Assembly: GCA_963765375.1 (NCBI GenBank)
Contig: CAVXVZ010000003.1
Span: 620,001-684,000 of the forward strand
From: Roseiarcus sp963765375
Lineage (GTDB): Bacteria; Pseudomonadota; Alphaproteobacteria; Rhizobiales; Beijerinckiaceae
Direction of reading: 5' to 3'
Length of the DNA: 64,000 nucleotides
Numbering within the stretch: position 1 is the first letter of the stretch; the number at the start of each line of letters is the position of its first letter. The notes beneath the pieces are model-generated. The model was not told the origin of the DNA and made no database searches. It saw nothing but the letters and a program-made list of their open reading frames with translations. The position numbers and the translations under genes are program-made. This document shows positions 62,951-64,000 of the stretch, piece by piece.

Positions 62951-64000
62951 CTATCCTGCCAGCGCGCGCCGCTCGGCGTTGCTTCGCTGAAAGAGGTCAT
63001 AGAGCGCGATCACTCGCCGGCCCTCTTGCGCAGTGAGCGCCTCCTCCGGCTCCCTTCCTGCGAGCACATCGAGGAAGTGGCGCGTGGATCGCGTGAAGCT
63101 CGCGCCCCAGTCGGTGTCGAGGTTGTGGAAGGCCCGCACTTCGCCATCCCGGTAGAGAGTGAGCGCGGGTTCGTCGAGCATGCGGTCAGAGCAGCGCGTG
63201 ACCTGGATTATGCCTTCCTCGCCCTGGATTTCGAACCGCTCGGCGTCGGCATAGTAGTCAGTCCGCAAGGTCATCTTCAACGCCAGCGAAACATCCCACG
63301 TTCCGTGCACGGGCGGATCGGCATGACGCCACATCAGCGTCGCTGGCGCATCGTAGACGCCGGCGGGGGTCTCGGTGCGCTCGATGCATGCGAATCCGTC
63401 GCGCACCTCTCCGAAGAGCCACAGCGCTACCGCCATCATGTGGTGGCCATGATCGAACACGATCGGGCCGCCGCGGCCCTCGGCGGCCAGCGCGTGGCGC
63501 CAGCGACTGGTCGCATCCGGCACATGCCATGCCTGCGCGCGGTCGGCCATCACCACCTTCATCCGGAAATGCAACGGCCTGCCGATCGCGCCCTCGAGGA
63601 GCAACTTGCGGGCTTTGACCAGCGGCGGGTAGAAAACAAAGTTTTCGAAGACTTTCAAACGCCTTCCGCTCGCGGCGGCGGCTTCGATCATTCGGTCGCA
63701 TTCGGGCAGCGTCATCGCCATCGGCTTCTGCACGCTGACATGGGAGCCGCCGGCCAGCGCCGCCACCGTCATCGCCTCGTGCCGCGGGTGCGGCGTCAGG
63801 ATTTCGATCAGGTCAAGGTCGGAGCGCAAGATGTCCTGGAAGTCGGAGGTCGCACGGGCGCCGGGGTGTTCGGCGGCCCGTCGAGCGAGAATGGCGGGGT
63901 CGGCGTCGCATAGCGCCGAAACCTCCGCCTCCGGATGATCGAGGTAGCCGCGCACGTTAAGATCGAATACGCGCCCAAGGCCGACAAAGCCAACGCGTAG
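62951..64000 (-). CDS. Gfo/Idh/MocA-family oxidoreductase, N-terminus cut by window end
   Basis: 350 residues are visible; the frame is open to the last base. The Rossmann motif GFVGLGRVFDLNVRG begins at the edge, so only a few residues are missing. ILTPHPRHEAM and the family signature VQKPMAMTLPECDRMI (E-K-P motif, here Q-K-P) follow. The middle has the catalytic-region VFDHGHHMM. It oxidises or reduces a sugar, inositol or related compound with NAD(P). The E-to-Q change before KP is worth noting. Convergent with the preceding gene; 126 bases between hold nothing evident. Confidence 0.85.
   Translation of the reverse strand, partial: LRVGFVGLGRVFDLNVRGYLDHPEAEVSALCDADPAILARRAAEHPGARATSDFQDILRSDLDLIEILTPHPRHEAMTVAALAGGSHVSVQKPMAMTLPECDRMIEAAAASGRRLKVFENFVFYPPLVKARKLLLEGAIGRPLHFRMKVVMADRAQAWHVPDATSRWRHALAAEGRGGPIVFDHGHHMMAVALWLFGEVRDGFACIERTETPAGVYDAPATLMWRHADPPVHGTWDVSLALKMTLRTDYYADAERFEIQGEEGIIQVTRCSDRMLDEPALTLYRDGEVRAFHNLDTDWGASFTRSTRHFLDVLAGREPEEALTAQEGRRVIALYDLFQRSNAERRALAG

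Overview
This is a high-GC (roughly 65%) chromosomal segment of an alphaproteobacterium, most likely of the order Hyphomicrobiales (Rhizobiales). The basis is the gene content: a SmoEFGK-type polyol transporter locus with a SorC-type regulator, a DUF2865 protein, a second alphaproteobacterial glutamyl-tRNA synthetase, a PleC/DivJ/PdhS-like histidine kinase, and an Omp25-like C-terminal motif. I see no phage, plasmid, transposase, rRNA or CRISPR. Both window edges cut genes: rmuC on the left and a Gfo/Idh/MocA oxidoreductase on the right.

Layout. 1-4.7 kb: end of rmuC, a palindromic repeat, a cupin, a YkgJ-type cysteine-cluster protein, a periplasmic SH3 protein, and a CobW GTPase with a histidine-rich loop followed by a WD40 protein. 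4.75-15.7 kb: a polyol catabolic locus on one strand with an FGGY pentulose kinase, a HAD phosphatase, a SorC-type regulator, the SmoE-F-G-K transporter, a mannitol-2-dehydrogenase-family enzyme and two SDRs. The kinase carries a +1 frameshift near 6152, and its C-terminus runs in frame into the HAD domain with no stop. 15.7-25.5 kb: BON protein, GT21-like glycosyltransferase, gltX, DUF2865 protein, xseA, a large arylsulfatase and a class I amidotransferase. 25.7 kb: tRNA-Glu(CTC) with its own promoter. 25.8-36.2 kb (minus strand): TSUP permease, then a tightly overlapped operon for a peptide-type ABC transporter, a hydantoinase/oxoprolinase and two tandem DUF917 proteins. 36.2-42.4 kb: a lower-GC patch with small orphan proteins, an LLM flavin oxidoreductase, a GltS + glutaminase pair, and a frameshifted transglutaminase. 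42.4-53.1 kb: FAD monooxygenase, TonB, glutamate racemase, aminopeptidase N, histidine kinase, two-domain cold-shock protein. 53.1-64 kb: a ribose/fructose-type ABC transporter, Kup potassium transporter, class 3 lipase, outer-membrane barrel, small DMT transporter, GT8 glycosyltransferase, a frameshifted gamma-glutamylcyclotransferase-like gene and the partial oxidoreductase.

The most distinctive structural signals are two related intergenic elements, at about 24.54-24.69 kb and 42.57-42.73 kb. Each has five tandem copies of a 21-bp unit with a similar left flank and the same orientation. One supplies the C-terminal tail of an amidotransferase; the other ends at the ribosome-binding site of a monooxygenase. 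Three genes (kinase, transglutaminase, gamma-glutamylcyclotransferase-like) each need one base removed to restore a full-length product, which means either gene decay or sequence errors. All function calls come from reading motifs and family resemblance; no database search was possible.
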